A stretch of DNA of 39,465 nt, taken from positions 1 through 39,465 of the forward strand of contig SFTJ01000046.1 of the NCBI GenBank assembly GCA_004563195.1. Reading direction: 5' to 3'. This document shows positions 1 to 7,747 of the stretch, piece after piece. Every line of letters begins with the position of its first letter. The stretch's first letter is position 1. The notes below the pieces were generated by a model. The model saw nothing but the letters and a program-made list of their open reading frames with translations, had not been told where the DNA came from and did not search any database. The position numbers and the translations under genes were made by a program. The DNA is from a bacterium. GTDB taxonomy: Bacteria > Bacteroidota > Bacteroidia > Bacteroidales > Muribaculaceae.

Positions 1-99
1 GCTGCTGCGCGAAAGGAGATTGCCGAGTCAGATAAGCTCTCTGCCGAGGAAATTCGATTCTACACTGAGCAACTTGCGCAGCAAGAAGCCGAAGAAATC
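1..99. repeat. Terminal redundancy, identical to 39367-39465
   Basis: The first 99 bases are identical to the last 99. The tape-measure reading frame runs through the copy at the right end and continues in the same frame from the copy at the left end. This is what an assembler leaves when it closes a circular or circularly permuted molecule with an odd k-mer overlap. The non-redundant genome is therefore about 39,366 bp and complete. It is not evidence of a physical terminal repeat. Confidence 0.95.
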
Positions 100-1284
100 A
101 AGAACACTCGTCTCGCTGCTCGAAAGAAGACTGACGATCTGATAAAGAGCAGCATTGATGAGTTATACCAATACGACATTCGTCAGTTCTCTGCTGACGA
201 GAGCGAGCAAATCAGTTTGGAGATCGAGAAGCTGAAGAAGCTCATTGCAGAGCGGAAGAAAGCCGGACTCAATACTCTTGCTGACGAAGCAGCTCTTGCC
301 AGTGCAGAAGCGCGTCTGCGTCTTGCTGCTCTCAACAAGGACTATCAGCTTGCCTGGCAGAATCGCAAAGCGCAGTACGACATGACTAAGGAGTATCTCG
401 AAAAGGAGATTGCTCTTTATGCAGAAGGCACGGCGGCTCGCGCTCAGCTCGAACAAGAACTTGCGGAGACTATATCTGCGCATCGTCAGGAAATTACTGA
501 CAGTCTTGTGGACTATGCGAATCAAACTATGTCTATTCTCTCGTCTATGAACGATTTGGCGAATAATCTTCAGGATAGAGAGCTTCAGAAGTACGAGCAG
601 ACGCACAGTGCAGAACAAAAGTCTCTCGAAGCGCAACTCAAAGCCGGACTGATATCGCAGAAGCAATATGACAAGAAGGTTGCGGAGTCCGATGAGGAAC
701 TGGAGCGTAAAAAGGCTGAACTTGACATCAAGGCGGCAAAGCGGCAGAAAGCTCTCGGCATCATGCAAGCGGCAATCAATACTGCTGCCGCCATCATGAA
801 GATCTGGGCGGAAGTGCCGAAGGCTGACTTCGGAGTTAGCACTGGAATACTGACAGCACTTGCTGCTGCCACTGGAGCAATGCAGATAGCGGCAATAGCA
901 GCAGAGCCATTGCCTACGGCTCGCATTGGTGGACTTGTCCAGGGAGCGACGCATGAACAAGGCGGAGTTCTTGTCAATACTGAAGGCGGAGAGCGTATCA
1001 TCAGTCGCAATCCGAGCGCGGCATTTCCGGAACTGCTCAATCTGATCTCCTACATCGGCAAGCACTCCAGCATACCGGACACTGGATACGCGAGCGCAAT
1101 TCTCGGATCCGGCAGTACGAAGAGAGATGTTGATGGCACTCCGATTGACTATGACATACTCGCTGACAAGATAGGCGCACGAATCTCGAATGCGCTTCAA
1201 GAGAATCCGCCGAGAATAGCTATTGACGAGTATGAGCGTGCGCGGAAGAACTACGCGAAGATAGAAGACTCATCAAAAATGTGA
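1..1284 (+). CDS. Tail tape measure protein, C-terminal part
   Basis: This is the C-terminal continuation of the gene that starts at 37501; joined across the circle the protein is 1,049 aa. The frame is open from base 1 to the TGA at 1282-1284. The first part is a long charged coiled coil rich in A, E, K and Q. It is followed by an Ala-rich hydrophobic stretch (about 840-920) and the motif pair ARIGGLVQGATHEQGG and NTEGGERIISR, the usual C-terminal signature of tape measures. The protein would fill the tail tube and set its length; at roughly 0.15 nm per residue that is about 150 nm, which fits a siphovirus. The next gene overlaps its end by four bases. Confidence 0.88.
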   Translation, partial: AAARKEIAESDKLSAEEIRFYTEQLAQQEAEEIKNTRLAARKKTDDLIKSSIDELYQYDIRQFSADESEQISLEIEKLKKLIAERKKAGLNTLADEAALASAEARLRLAALNKDYQLAWQNRKAQYDMTKEYLEKEIALYAEGTAARAQLEQELAETISAHRQEITDSLVDYANQTMSILSSMNDLANNLQDRELQKYEQTHSAEQKSLEAQLKAGLISQKQYDKKVAESDEELERKKAELDIKAAKRQKALGIMQAAINTAAAIMKIWAEVPKADFGVSTGILTALAAATGAMQIAAIAAEPLPTARIGGLVQGATHEQGGVLVNTEGGERIISRNPSAAFPELLNLISYIGKHSSIPDTGYASAILGSGSTKRDVDGTPIDYDILADKIGARISNALQENPPRIAIDEYERARKNYAKIEDSSKM

Positions 1285-1526
1285 TAAATCCTATGACTGT
1301 ATATGAACTCGCGAAGACGCTTGATGCGGAGCAGCTTGAGAAGATGACGAAAGCCGGAATCGTAGCTGCTTCCGTCACGCGATATGTCTTCATCTACGAA
1401 AAGTTTGTCCGGCTACTGAAGGAAGGCTTCGGAACTATGGAAGCATATGCGGAAATCTCTCAGACATGCTTTACATCCGAAGAGAATGTCCGTAAGATCA
1501 TCCGGAAGATGCAGTCTGAGATATAG
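1281..1526 (+). CDS. Small protein following the tape measure
   Basis: An 81-aa protein beginning at a GTG that overlaps the tape-measure stop by four bases, so the two are probably translationally coupled; ATG 1293 is an alternative start five codons in. It is helical and basic toward the C terminus, with an ExxxKMTKAG stretch and a final helix pair resembling a helix-turn-helix (SEENVRKIIRKM). I do not recognise the family. Position suggests a tail assembly partner, but a DNA-binding role is equally possible. It ends the tail transcription unit; the next gene has its own promoter. Confidence 0.6.
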   Translation: MINPMTVYELAKTLDAEQLEKMTKAGIVAASVTRYVFIYEKFVRLLKEGFGTMEAYAEISQTCFTSEENVRKIIRKMQSEI

Positions 1527-1569
1527 ATATGGGAAAAACAATTACCATAATTATTCAAATAACATCAAT

Positions 1570-1602
1570 TACATTTGCAAAGAAATGCTTATGTAGTAAG
1601 CA
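1570..1602 (+). promoter_or_regulatory. Promoter -7 box and 17-bp operator-like element before the head operon
   Basis: TACATTTG at 1570-1577 matches the Bacteroidota -7 consensus TAnnTTTG, placing the start site near 1583. A perfect inverted repeat, TGCTTA-tgtag-TAAGCA, follows at 1586-1602, where a bound protein would block early elongation. A further upstream block (GGGAAAAACAATTACCA, 1531-1547) is nearly identical to one upstream of the terminase operon. The first gene starts at 1615. This is probably the head-module promoter. Confidence 0.65.
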
Positions 1603-1614
1603 AAATTCAAGGTT

Positions 1615-2838
1615 ATGATCGAAGTAAAACTACACAATCCAGTTGCGAACGAGTCGCGTGCGTGGATGTACTGGTGGGATGGCTACGAAGGAGTCTTCTC
1701 GCTGGAGTTCGTGCAGAGTCTCTTCAAGAACAATCCGGCGGAGACGGACTTCAAGTTCAACATACATTGTCCAGGCGGAGAAGTTCAGGAAGGACTCGCT
1801 ATCTACGACTGTCTTCGCACATCCGGCAAGAATATCTACATGAATATCGAAGGAGATTGTCACTCTATGGCAGTCGCTCTTCTTCTTGCTGCTCCGAAAG
1901 AGAATCGCAGCGCGAATCCGAACTGCACGGCACTCATACACAAAGTCTATGGCTGCGCATACTCCGGCACGGCGGACGAACTGGAAGCACAAGCAGCGGA
2001 GACGCGGATGTTGCAGAATAAGATTCTTGACATCTATGCAGATCGCACGGATATGTCGCGCGAAGAACTGGAAGCGATAATGAACAAGCAGATTGCTCAC
2101 AATGCGAGTGAGTTGCTCCAGTGGGGATTCATCTCGAAAATCAACAGTTACAATACAAATTATCAACACACAAACAAAATCGTTATGAATATCAAAAAGC
2201 TCAAAGAAGACGCTGCCACTTTGATGAATCGGATTCAGAGTGTTCTCGGCGGCGCGGCTGCAACGAATTTCGAGTTCGTTGATGCAGACGGCGCAGTCCT
2301 CTTCACAACCGAAGGAGAGTCAGATGCTCTCGAAGTTGGAATGACTGCATCTCCTGACGGCACATTCACGATTGCGGACGGACGCACTGTTGTGATTGAA
2401 GGCGGCAAGATTGTCAGAATTGACGAGAAGCCAGCCGAAGAGAGCAACTTTGAGCATAAGGATGCAGACGGCAATGTGCTTTTCACTACTGAAGCCAGCG
2501 ATGACGATCTCGAAGTCGGAATGAAGGCTACTCCGGACGGAGAGTTCGAGCTTCCTGACGGACGCATTGTCATCATCGTAGAGGGCGCAATCTCCGAGAT
2601 CAGGGAGACAGCAATCGACACTGAAGAAGTGCAGAATCTTCGTGCGGAGAACGAGACTCTCCGTAATCTCCTTTCAGAAGCTCGCAATCTCATCAGCGAG
2701 CTGAAGAAAAATGTCAAGTCTGACTATGTGCCTGGCAATCGCATCGGATCAGGCGCAAACTCCAACAAAGGCAAAAACGAGCAGACACGCGAAGAGCGTA
2801 AGAACGCAGTCAAGCAAGCTCTGCATCCTTCAAAGTAA
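1615..2838 (+). CDS. ClpP-like prohead protease fused to a scaffold-like region
   Basis: A 407-aa protein. Residues 1-180 have the S14 ClpP-like fold: GGEV near 54-57, nucleophile Ser84 in HSMA, His109 in LIHK, and a C-terminal ELLQWGFI helix. The Asp that completes the triad in ClpP is not evident, because the segment between LEAI and WGF is shorter and has no aligned Asp. Residues 218-270 and 278-330 are a tandem duplication of about 53 residues (each with DADG, VLFTTE, LEVGM and PDG). Residues about 335-367 form a coiled coil, followed by a basic tail. Head proteases with a C-terminal scaffold are known in HK97-type phages, and the capsid gene is 20 bp downstream. The protein likely scaffolds and then processes the procapsid. 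Confidence 0.8.
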   Translation: MIEVKLHNPVANESRAWMYWWDGYEGVFSLEFVQSLFKNNPAETDFKFNIHCPGGEVQEGLAIYDCLRTSGKNIYMNIEGDCHSMAVALLLAAPKENRSANPNCTALIHKVYGCAYSGTADELEAQAAETRMLQNKILDIYADRTDMSREELEAIMNKQIAHNASELLQWGFISKINSYNTNYQHTNKIVMNIKKLKEDAATLMNRIQSVLGGAAATNFEFVDADGAVLFTTEGESDALEVGMTASPDGTFTIADGRTVVIEGGKIVRIDEKPAEESNFEHKDADGNVLFTTEASDDDLEVGMKATPDGEFELPDGRIVIIVEGAISEIRETAIDTEEVQNLRAENETLRNLLSEARNLISELKKNVKSDYVPGNRIGSGANSNKGKNEQTREERKNAVKQALHPSK

Positions 2839-2858
2839 GCAATCAAAAATCAAACATT

Positions 2859-3929
2859 ATGGCATCTATTGTTAATTTCAACAACTTTTCCTTTACTGCT
2901 GAGCAGATAAGGGATATCAATGAGCTTGTGTTCGATGAGCTTCTCCATGCTCCTGAACTCAGCTACATCCACACGCTGTTCTCCGGCATCGTTTACGACA
3001 AGGAGATCGGCTTCATCTCCGGATCCGGACTTGTCGGCAAGAGAGGTCAGGGTTGCTCTCCTGAGACTCAGGACTGGAACATCAACACTCGTAAAGTGCT
3101 GTGGCAGCCGAAAGAGTGGGAAGTGTTCATTGACGAGTGCGCGGAAGACATCAAATCCACTGCCGCAGTCTATGCTCTCAACAAAGGCACTCGCATTGAC
3201 GATCTGACTGACACTGACTACATGGCAATCGTTGTCAAGGTGCTTACGGAAGCAGTCAAGGACTTCATGTATCGTCTTGCGTGGTTTAACGACACTGACG
3301 CAAAGAACTATCACTCTTCTTCTGCTCCGGATGGCATCATCACTGCCGGAATTGATACTGGCTACTTCAATATCATTGATGGACTGTGGAAGCAGATATT
3401 CACTGCCGTCACTGGCGGCGCATCGAATGTGACGATTGCTGCAAATGCCAAGACTACAAAGGCACTCCAGCTTTCTTCACTTACAGCCGATGACGCTTAT
3501 GCTCTGCTTTCCGACATGTACTACAAAGCTCCAGTTGAGATGCGTGGCAAAGGCACAATGCGCTTCTTGGTTACTCAGTCCATTGCTGACGCTTATCAGC
3601 AGTATCTCACTGGCAAGGGCATCGAGTCAACTTACAAGAATCTCGTTGACGGCATTCCGTCTCTCAGCTTCCTGGGAGTTCCGGTAATTCCTATGCCAAT
3701 ATGGGATAGTATGATTCAGTCCTACAACGATCTCGGAACAACTTTCTACAAGCCGCATAGAGCAGTTCTCGTGGAGCAGGCGAATCTCGCTATCGGTACT
3801 CCTTCAGAAGAAGCATTCGGCGAATTCGATATCTGGTACGACAAGACTTCACGCAAGAACTATGTCCTTCTCAAAGATAAGCTCGACGCGAAGCTCTTGA
3901 CTGCAAAGCGAATTGTAGTCGGTCTGTAA
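2859..3929 (+). CDS. Major capsid protein, HK97-like
   Basis: A 356-aa protein immediately after the protease/scaffold gene. Its size, its position, and a C-terminal half with GIPSLSFLGVPVIPM followed by NLAIGTPSEE and a final KLLTAKRIVVGL strand are typical of Bacteroidota HK97-fold capsid proteins. It starts with a short N-arm rather than a long delta domain, consistent with a separate scaffold. A strong hairpin follows the gene at 3957-3995, as often seen after highly expressed capsid genes. No second major-capsid candidate exists in the window. Confidence 0.82.
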   Translation: MASIVNFNNFSFTAEQIRDINELVFDELLHAPELSYIHTLFSGIVYDKEIGFISGSGLVGKRGQGCSPETQDWNINTRKVLWQPKEWEVFIDECAEDIKSTAAVYALNKGTRIDDLTDTDYMAIVVKVLTEAVKDFMYRLAWFNDTDAKNYHSSSAPDGIITAGIDTGYFNIIDGLWKQIFTAVTGGASNVTIAANAKTTKALQLSSLTADDAYALLSDMYYKAPVEMRGKGTMRFLVTQSIADAYQQYLTGKGIESTYKNLVDGIPSLSFLGVPVIPMPIWDSMIQSYNDLGTTFYKPHRAVLVEQANLAIGTPSEEAFGEFDIWYDKTSRKNYVLLKDKLDAKLLTAKRIVVGL

Positions 3930-3956
3930 CCTCCTATCTCTCCTATATCATCAATC

Positions 3957-3995
3957 GAAGCGCAGTAGTGGAGAAGCACTCTGCTGCTGCGCTTC
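3957..3995 (+). terminator. Hairpin after the capsid gene
   Basis: GAAGCGCAG (3957-3965) pairs perfectly with CTGCGCTTC (3987-3995), with a possible inner AGTG/CACT stem. On the plus strand it is followed by ATAAAAAA rather than a U tract, so for rightward transcription it is more likely an attenuator or an mRNA-stabilising structure than a full terminator. Confidence 0.5.
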
Positions 3996-4011
3996 ATAAA
4001 AAACAAGAATC

Positions 4012-4578
4012 ATGAATTGCTCAAGAATATCAAAGAATCTCGTACTCGCAGCTTGCACAAATGCAGTTGCCGGAATCGAGCCGGAGATCATCCTTCTCAA
4101 TAAGGCGGATATTAACTCCGTAGCTCTTAAAAGTGGAGTTCTTTCCGAAATAACGCTCAAGGATTCTTCTTACGGAGTGAAATACACTTCTGCGAAAAAT
4201 GCTTTTGAAGCAACTGTTGCGCTGAACAAAGGCACTTACATGAACTCCTTCACTCACGGAGTTGTCTGCCGCGTATTCAGCCGCGAGCAGCAGACAAAGG
4301 ACGAGCTGAATAGGCTCGCAAATGCGAAAGTTGTCGCAATCGTCAAGAATCTTGATGCGCACAACGACGAGACGAAGTACGAAGTTTACGGACTTGAGAG
4401 CGGTCTTGTAATGACTGACTTGCAGTTCGCATCCACTGACGGAGACGGAGTTGTCTATACTTTCAATCTCGGCAGTGATGACAATGCTCGCGAGAGTGAA
4501 CTTCCAGCTTCATTCTACAAAGAAAGTCTCGCAACTACTGAAGCCGCGCTCACTGCGCTGCTTGCTCCGGCTGCTTAA
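4012..4578 (+). CDS. Structural protein, possibly tail tube or head decoration
   Basis: A 188-aa protein rich in beta-strand patterns and small residues, with no membrane segment. It lies directly downstream of the capsid gene, behind a hairpin that would lower or decouple its expression. I recognise no catalytic motif. The C-terminal Ala/Leu-rich end (ALTALLAPAA) is unusual. The position would suit a head decoration protein or an abundant tail tube protein; the known tail genes are clustered elsewhere, so the former is slightly favoured. Function is an inference from context only. Confidence 0.6.
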   Translation: MNCSRISKNLVLAACTNAVAGIEPEIILLNKADINSVALKSGVLSEITLKDSSYGVKYTSAKNAFEATVALNKGTYMNSFTHGVVCRVFSREQQTKDELNRLANAKVVAIVKNLDAHNDETKYEVYGLESGLVMTDLQFASTDGDGVVYTFNLGSDDNARESELPASFYKESLATTEAALTALLAPAA

Positions 4579-4588
4579 TAACTGAGAT

Positions 4589-5101
4589 ATGAGTGTCGAA
4601 GAGTATAAGTCTCACTACAAAGGTATGAGTCAGTCCGATGTCCGTAAGCTGGCGCGGACTGACTCCGACTTTCGAGATGCGACTGAGCGCATATACACAG
4701 CATCTTTCCATACGGCTCTCAACAAGAACTGCGGAGACTGCTGGTGCGATGCTTATGCTCTGATAATGCTCACGGCAAACGACAAGCTAATGGAACGCTC
4801 AAATAGACACTACGAGCTTCGAGCTGGAGCATTGCTTCGCGATGTCCGCAAGGATGACAACACGAAACTCTGCTCGCATCACAATCTCACTGACGAACTC
4901 GCGCTCTATCATCTCGGAACGAATCCGAACTGCATCAAGTACTTCAGCAAGTATCCTGATGACTGGAGAGAGCAAGCGGAGAAATATATCCGCGAGCTTG
5001 ACGGAGTCGCAGAGCCGAAGGCGGAGCAGAAAGAGCCGGAAAAGCCGGACACTGAGAAGAAGCCAGCTCCGAAGAGAAAGGCAGTAAGAGCGGCGAAGTA
5101 A
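4589..5101 (+). CDS. Conserved head-region protein with Cys/His cluster and basic tail
   Basis: A 170-aa protein 10 bp after the previous gene. The N-terminal half has a Cys-rich CGDCWC element and further Cys/His residues (CSHHN), which could bind a metal. The last 35 residues are an alternating Lys/Glu/Pro tail (EPEKPDTEKKP), probably disordered. I do not know the family. Position between capsid and portal, ahead of a clear terminator, suggests a structural or head-completion role. Confidence 0.6.
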   Translation: MSVEEYKSHYKGMSQSDVRKLARTDSDFRDATERIYTASFHTALNKNCGDCWCDAYALIMLTANDKLMERSNRHYELRAGALLRDVRKDDNTKLCSHHNLTDELALYHLGTNPNCIKYFSKYPDDWREQAEKYIRELDGVAEPKAEQKEPEKPDTEKKPAPKRKAVRAAK

Positions 5102-5144
5102 GCAAGGCGCACGCTCAGGCACAAGCTGCCGAAATGAAATTCAG

Positions 5145-5180
5145 TCGGTTGCTTGAGAGATCGAGCAGCCGATTTTTATT
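5145..5180 (+). terminator. Rho-independent terminator before the portal gene
   Basis: TCGGTTGCT (5145-5153) pairs with AGCAGCCGA (5164-5172) with one G-U pair and a 10-nt loop, followed directly by TTTTTATT. It sits between the 4589-5101 gene and the portal gene. No obvious -7 box lies between it and the portal start, so partial read-through is likely, giving lower portal than capsid expression. Confidence 0.75.
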
Positions 5181-5192
5181 AACACAACGAAA

Positions 5193-6476
5193 ATGAAGGC
5201 ATCACGATTAACAACTGAAAAGAGAGTTGATTCGTTCAACAATCGCGGCTTGCACATCCAGGCATACGGCGAGCAGAACGATCAGCCGCAGAGACTTATT
5301 GAGATAGTCGAAGCGTCCGTGACTGGCAAGAGCTGCTGCGAGATTTACTCGAAGTTCATTGCCGGACGCGGCTTCCGCGATGCTGATTTCTACAAGGCGA
5401 AGATTGATAGCAAGGGAACGACAGTAGATTCTCTGCTGAAAGCCACTTCCGATGATTATGCTCACTTTGGCGGATTTGCGATACATGTGAACTACAACGC
5501 TCTTTATGAGATTGTGTCCGCAACGCATATTCCGTTCGAGTGGATCCGCTTCGAGGAACTGGACGAGGACTTTAAGTTCAATCGTCTCGCAATTCATCCT
5601 GATTGGGGCAGACGCTTCACAAAACTGCGTCAGTTCCGCAACAAGGACATTGAGTTCTTCCATTTCTTCAATCCGGATCCGGAAGTGATAGAGAAGGAAG
5701 TTGCGGAAGCTGGCGGATGGAACGGATACAAGGGGCAGATACTGTACTACTCGAATGCCGGAGAGAGGGTATATCCGACTCCGATATACGAAGCTGCTGT
5801 AACCGATATGAGCAACGAAGAAGGCTTGTCAAACATCACTCAAAGAAATGTTCGTCACAACTTCTTGCCTTCCGGAATGATAATAGATCACAATAACAAC
5901 TCAAACTCTGAAGATCAGGAAGAAGAGCTGAAGAACGAGATCAAAGAGTTCCAGGGAGACACGAAAGCTGGCAAGCTGCTCTACATCAATCTGCAAAACG
6001 GCGAAGAGAAGCCGGAGTTCGTGCCGTTCGATACGAAGAACTTTGATAAGGACTTCACGAACGCAGAAGATAAGACTCCTGGCATCATCGGACGCGCATT
6101 CACGCAGCCGCCGATACTGAGAGCTGAAGATGTAGGAGCGAACTTCGGTGCAGATCTGATGAAGAACGCATACGACTTCTACAACTCTATCACTGAGCCG
6201 GAAAGACTCGTCCTCTCTGCACAGTTCAAGCGCATCTTCGACTTGTGGCACGATTCAGCAATCAACATAGAGAAGGACTTTGATATCTTGCCGCTTTACT
6301 ATCGCGTTAATCAGACGCTTGCCGAACGGCTTGGAGCAAATCTTGAGTCCGTGCTGGCAATCATCTCGGACGCGACGAAGAGCGAGCGTGCAAAGTCCGT
6401 CATATTATCCGTAGTCTATGGACTTGACGATGACGAAATTCAGCAACTCATAGAAGGTACACGCAATGATAATTGA
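5193..6476 (+). CDS. Phage portal protein
   Basis: A 427-aa protein with the organisation of Bacteroidota phage portals. The N-terminal alpha/beta part carries IEIVEASVTGKSCCEIYSKF. The central part contains YYSNAGERVYPTPIYEAA, matching the 'P.P.Y.aa' segment common to portals. The C-terminal helical part has the TPGIIGRAFTQPPIL segment followed by long helices that would form the crown. It would form the dodecameric DNA channel at one vertex. Here the portal follows the capsid gene by more than 1 kb instead of preceding it. The next gene overlaps its end by 11 bp. Confidence 0.8.
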   Translation: MKASRLTTEKRVDSFNNRGLHIQAYGEQNDQPQRLIEIVEASVTGKSCCEIYSKFIAGRGFRDADFYKAKIDSKGTTVDSLLKATSDDYAHFGGFAIHVNYNALYEIVSATHIPFEWIRFEELDEDFKFNRLAIHPDWGRRFTKLRQFRNKDIEFFHFFNPDPEVIEKEVAEAGGWNGYKGQILYYSNAGERVYPTPIYEAAVTDMSNEEGLSNITQRNVRHNFLPSGMIIDHNNNSNSEDQEEELKNEIKEFQGDTKAGKLLYINLQNGEEKPEFVPFDTKNFDKDFTNAEDKTPGIIGRAFTQPPILRAEDVGANFGADLMKNAYDFYNSITEPERLVLSAQFKRIFDLWHDSAINIEKDFDILPLYYRVNQTLAERLGANLESVLAIISDATKSERAKSVILSVVYGLDDDEIQQLIEGTRNDN

Positions 6477-7047
6477 CATCAATGACATCCGTGCAGTCAG
6501 GCAGATTGCCGGAAATGTTGACGAAGAGAGAGTCAACATCTACATCAAAGAAGCGGAGCTTCTCGATCTTGAGCCAGTCATCGGAGCTGACTTGTATGAG
6601 AGACTGACGAACATCGGTACTATCGTGCTTGATGATGCGCAGACTCAGCTCCAGGATGAAAACGGCGGAGACATCTATATTGAAGCCGAAGGAGATTTGC
6701 CGAATAACGAGTTCAAGCTCCTGAATGGCGGCTACTATAAGGACGAATGCGGAGTGCGCCATAGATTTGAAGGAATCAAGAAAGCTCTTGCATACTTCTC
6801 CTATGCTCGTTTCGTACGCAATCACTCTACGCAAGTCACTCCGTTTGGCATTGTCAATAAACTCGGAGATGATAGTAATCCGGCTGACGCTCGAAGCATA
6901 GCTGCTATCTCTGCGGATGCGCATCGTATTGCGGAAGACTATCTTGCGCACGCGATGAAGTTTTGGCATTGCGTAGAACGCGCGAGAGCGAATGCCGCTC
7001 ACGGCTCGAATCCGAGAAAGAAAAGATTCGTTGCTATTGGAGATTAA
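6466..7047 (+). CDS. Head-tail connector-like protein (DUF6712-like)
   Basis: A 193-aa helical protein overlapping the portal gene by 11 bp. The pattern INDIRAVRQIAGNVDEERVN with a following 'LLDLEPVIGADLYERL' segment, then GIKKALAYFSYARFVRN, resembles the gp6/DUF6712 connector family of Bacteroidota phages. It would join the portal to the tail. The C terminus is strongly basic (NPRKKRFV). Tight coupling to the portal supports the role; the family name is from memory. Confidence 0.65.
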   Translation: MIIDINDIRAVRQIAGNVDEERVNIYIKEAELLDLEPVIGADLYERLTNIGTIVLDDAQTQLQDENGGDIYIEAEGDLPNNEFKLLNGGYYKDECGVRHRFEGIKKALAYFSYARFVRNHSTQVTPFGIVNKLGDDSNPADARSIAAISADAHRIAEDYLAHAMKFWHCVERARANAAHGSNPRKKRFVAIGD

Positions 7048-7068
7048 ATTTTCAAAAACATCAATTTT

Positions 7069-7734
7069 ATGGCACAAGGGAAAAAATTCGCCGCAGACTT
7101 CGAGCGCATTGACGAAGTCAAGGGCAATGACAAGATTCTCATCCAGGACTCAAATACCGGAGTTGTTAAGTATGCATCTCCGAGTCAGATCAATGCAAAG
7201 TTCGACAAGCTCGTTGCAGACATTGATACGGCAGTGCAAGCAGTCGTTGACGCTCGCGCAGCGCAAGCAGCCGCCGAAGCCGCTATACCGCTCGCTCAGG
7301 CGGAAGTAGCAAACGCTCATGCCGAAGCTGTTGCTGCCGGAACTGCGAAATCCGGAGCGGAGAGCGCAAAGGCTGGAGCTGAGACTGCAAAGTCCGGCGC
7401 AGAAACTGCGAAATCCGGAGCGGAAACTGCGTATCAGAACACTCTCAATGCTCTTACATCCGTACTCGAAGACATCAAAGCTCTCAAGGCTCTCATTGAC
7501 AACGGCGGACATCACAAGGCAATCTCTTATGATGCCGAAGAAGGCTTCAGTGTGTGCGGCAAGAGATTCGTTCTTCACGGACACGGAGTTCCGTCAGCAG
7601 ACACGATTCCAGATCAGTTCGGCATTCCGGCTTTCATCGGTCAGATGTATATCAACGAAGATGCCGCCAGTGCTGGACTCTACTATGCAAAAGGCACATC
7701 AGCCGTTTCGGACTGGAAAAACGCTAACTCATAA
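7069..7734 (+). CDS. Ala-rich repeat fibre-like protein
   Basis: A 221-aa protein. Residues about 50-130 are almost entirely Ala-rich helix, including four heptads of the type AKSGAET (residues 93-120, a 21-nt repeat at 7345-7428), a pattern suited to a trimeric coiled-coil stalk. The C-terminal 90 residues form a likely head domain with an FGIPAFIGQMYINED segment, a short module often seen at the ends of phage fibre proteins. It lies between the connector and the DGR target gene, so it may link the variable adhesin to the virion. Exact location on the particle is unknown. Confidence 0.6.
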   Translation: MAQGKKFAADFERIDEVKGNDKILIQDSNTGVVKYASPSQINAKFDKLVADIDTAVQAVVDARAAQAAAEAAIPLAQAEVANAHAEAVAAGTAKSGAESAKAGAETAKSGAETAKSGAETAYQNTLNALTSVLEDIKALKALIDNGGHHKAISYDAEEGFSVCGKRFVLHGHGVPSADTIPDQFGIPAFIGQMYINEDAASAGLYYAKGTSAVSDWKNANS

Positions 7735-7747
7735 AAATTGAAACATT

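Noticed and set aside
1..99. Physical direct terminal repeat of the virion DNA
   Set aside because: An exact 99-bp overlap is a common assembler k-mer size and lies inside one continuous gene. It is better explained as circular closure.
163..1200. Long antisense open frame (345 aa, minus strand)
   Set aside because: It lies fully opposite the tape measure and has no recognisable domain. Long antisense frames also occur at 20902-21933 and 37117-38088. They arise because the sense genes rarely use TTA, CTA and TCA codons.
1575..2021. Plus-strand frame of 148 aa overlapping the protease gene
   Set aside because: Ser/Arg-rich composition typical of a shifted frame; the ClpP-like motifs are in the 1615 frame.
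2837..2842. Additional half-site TAAGCA at the end of the protease gene
   Set aside because: It arises from the stop codon plus following bases and lacks the left half. The same holds at 5099-5104.
7345..7428. CRISPR-like array of 21-nt repeats
   Set aside because: The repeats are contiguous, have no spacers, and encode AKSGAET heptads in frame.
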